The notes below the pieces were generated by a model. It saw nothing but the letters and a program-made list of their open reading frames with translations, made no database searches and had not been told where the DNA came from. Source: Bacteroidales bacterium (GTDB lineage Bacteria; Bacteroidota; Bacteroidia; Bacteroidales; FEN-979). Taken from it: DNA of 6,329 bases. The translations under genes were made by a program, and so were the position numbers. Position 1 is the stretch's first letter, and each line of letters starts with the position of its first letter. The stretch is from positions 1 through 6,329 of the forward strand of contig JALNWE010000113.1 in NCBI GenBank assembly GCA_023231065.1. The letters are read 5' to 3'. Of the stretch, positions 6,302 to 6,329 are shown piece after piece.

Positions 6302-6329
6302 TATTGACTATTGACCATTGACTATTGAC
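6302..6329. repeat. Heptanucleotide tandem array, (T/C)ATTGAC x4, reaching the window edge
   Basis: Four consecutive 7-bp units occupy the end of the window: TATTGAC, TATTGAC, CATTGAC, TATTGAC. On the batE strand they read GTCAATA/GTCAATG. Only five bases (6297-6301) separate the array from the batE start codon, so it forms the immediate leader. The array may continue beyond the window. Its seven-base unit would change spacing, not coding frame, if copy number varied. Confidence 0.85.

Noticed and set aside
6302..6329. Repeated TTGAC units as sigma-70 -35 boxes, or the start of a CRISPR array
   Set aside because: Bacteroidota promoters do not use the TTGACA/TATAAT pair, and 7-bp units without spacers are a simple tandem repeat, not a CRISPR array.

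Overview
The window looks like a chromosomal segment from a member of the Bacteroidota, possibly an environmental or metagenomic Bacteroidales or Flavobacteriia relative. Four things point there. One gene product is a large secreted protein ending in a type IX secretion system (T9SS) type A sorting domain. A BatE-type TPR/SH3 protein is present. There are several exact matches to the Bacteroidota promoter -7 element TAnnTTTG. The genes start after A/T-rich leaders with little Shine-Dalgarno signal.

Layout, left to right: a tRNA-Glu(UUC) gene with an encoded CCA end and its own intrinsic terminator (3-123); a forward gene for an unrecognised cytoplasmic protein of 233 residues (234-935); and, 17 bp away and convergent, a reverse Nudix hydrolase gene (953-1660). 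A divergent promoter region (1661-1771) separates the Nudix gene from forward pyrE, orotate phosphoribosyltransferase (1772-2410). A perfect 15-bp bidirectional terminator (2492-2525) lies between pyrE and the reverse gene for a 937-residue secreted beta-propeller-like T9SS cargo protein (2543-5356). Upstream of that gene is a well-spaced Bacteroidota promoter (5453-5483). Last comes a reverse batE-like gene (5541-6296), whose leader is a heptanucleotide tandem array running off the right edge.

The genes do not form one pathway. pyrE makes a UMP precursor, the Nudix enzyme probably hydrolyses a nucleotide-type substrate, the propeller protein is exported to the surface or medium, and BatE is a membrane-anchored envelope protein normally encoded with other Bat proteins, which would lie outside the window.

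I did not find a new defence system or mobile system. The most unusual signal is in the Nudix gene: the Nudix box is split by about 31 extra residues (about 93 bp, in frame). The extra segment is Ser/Pro/Thr-rich and contains inverted repeats at the DNA level, as if a small palindromic repeat had inserted into the coding sequence without breaking it. The second point of interest is the 7-bp tandem array next to the batE start codon.
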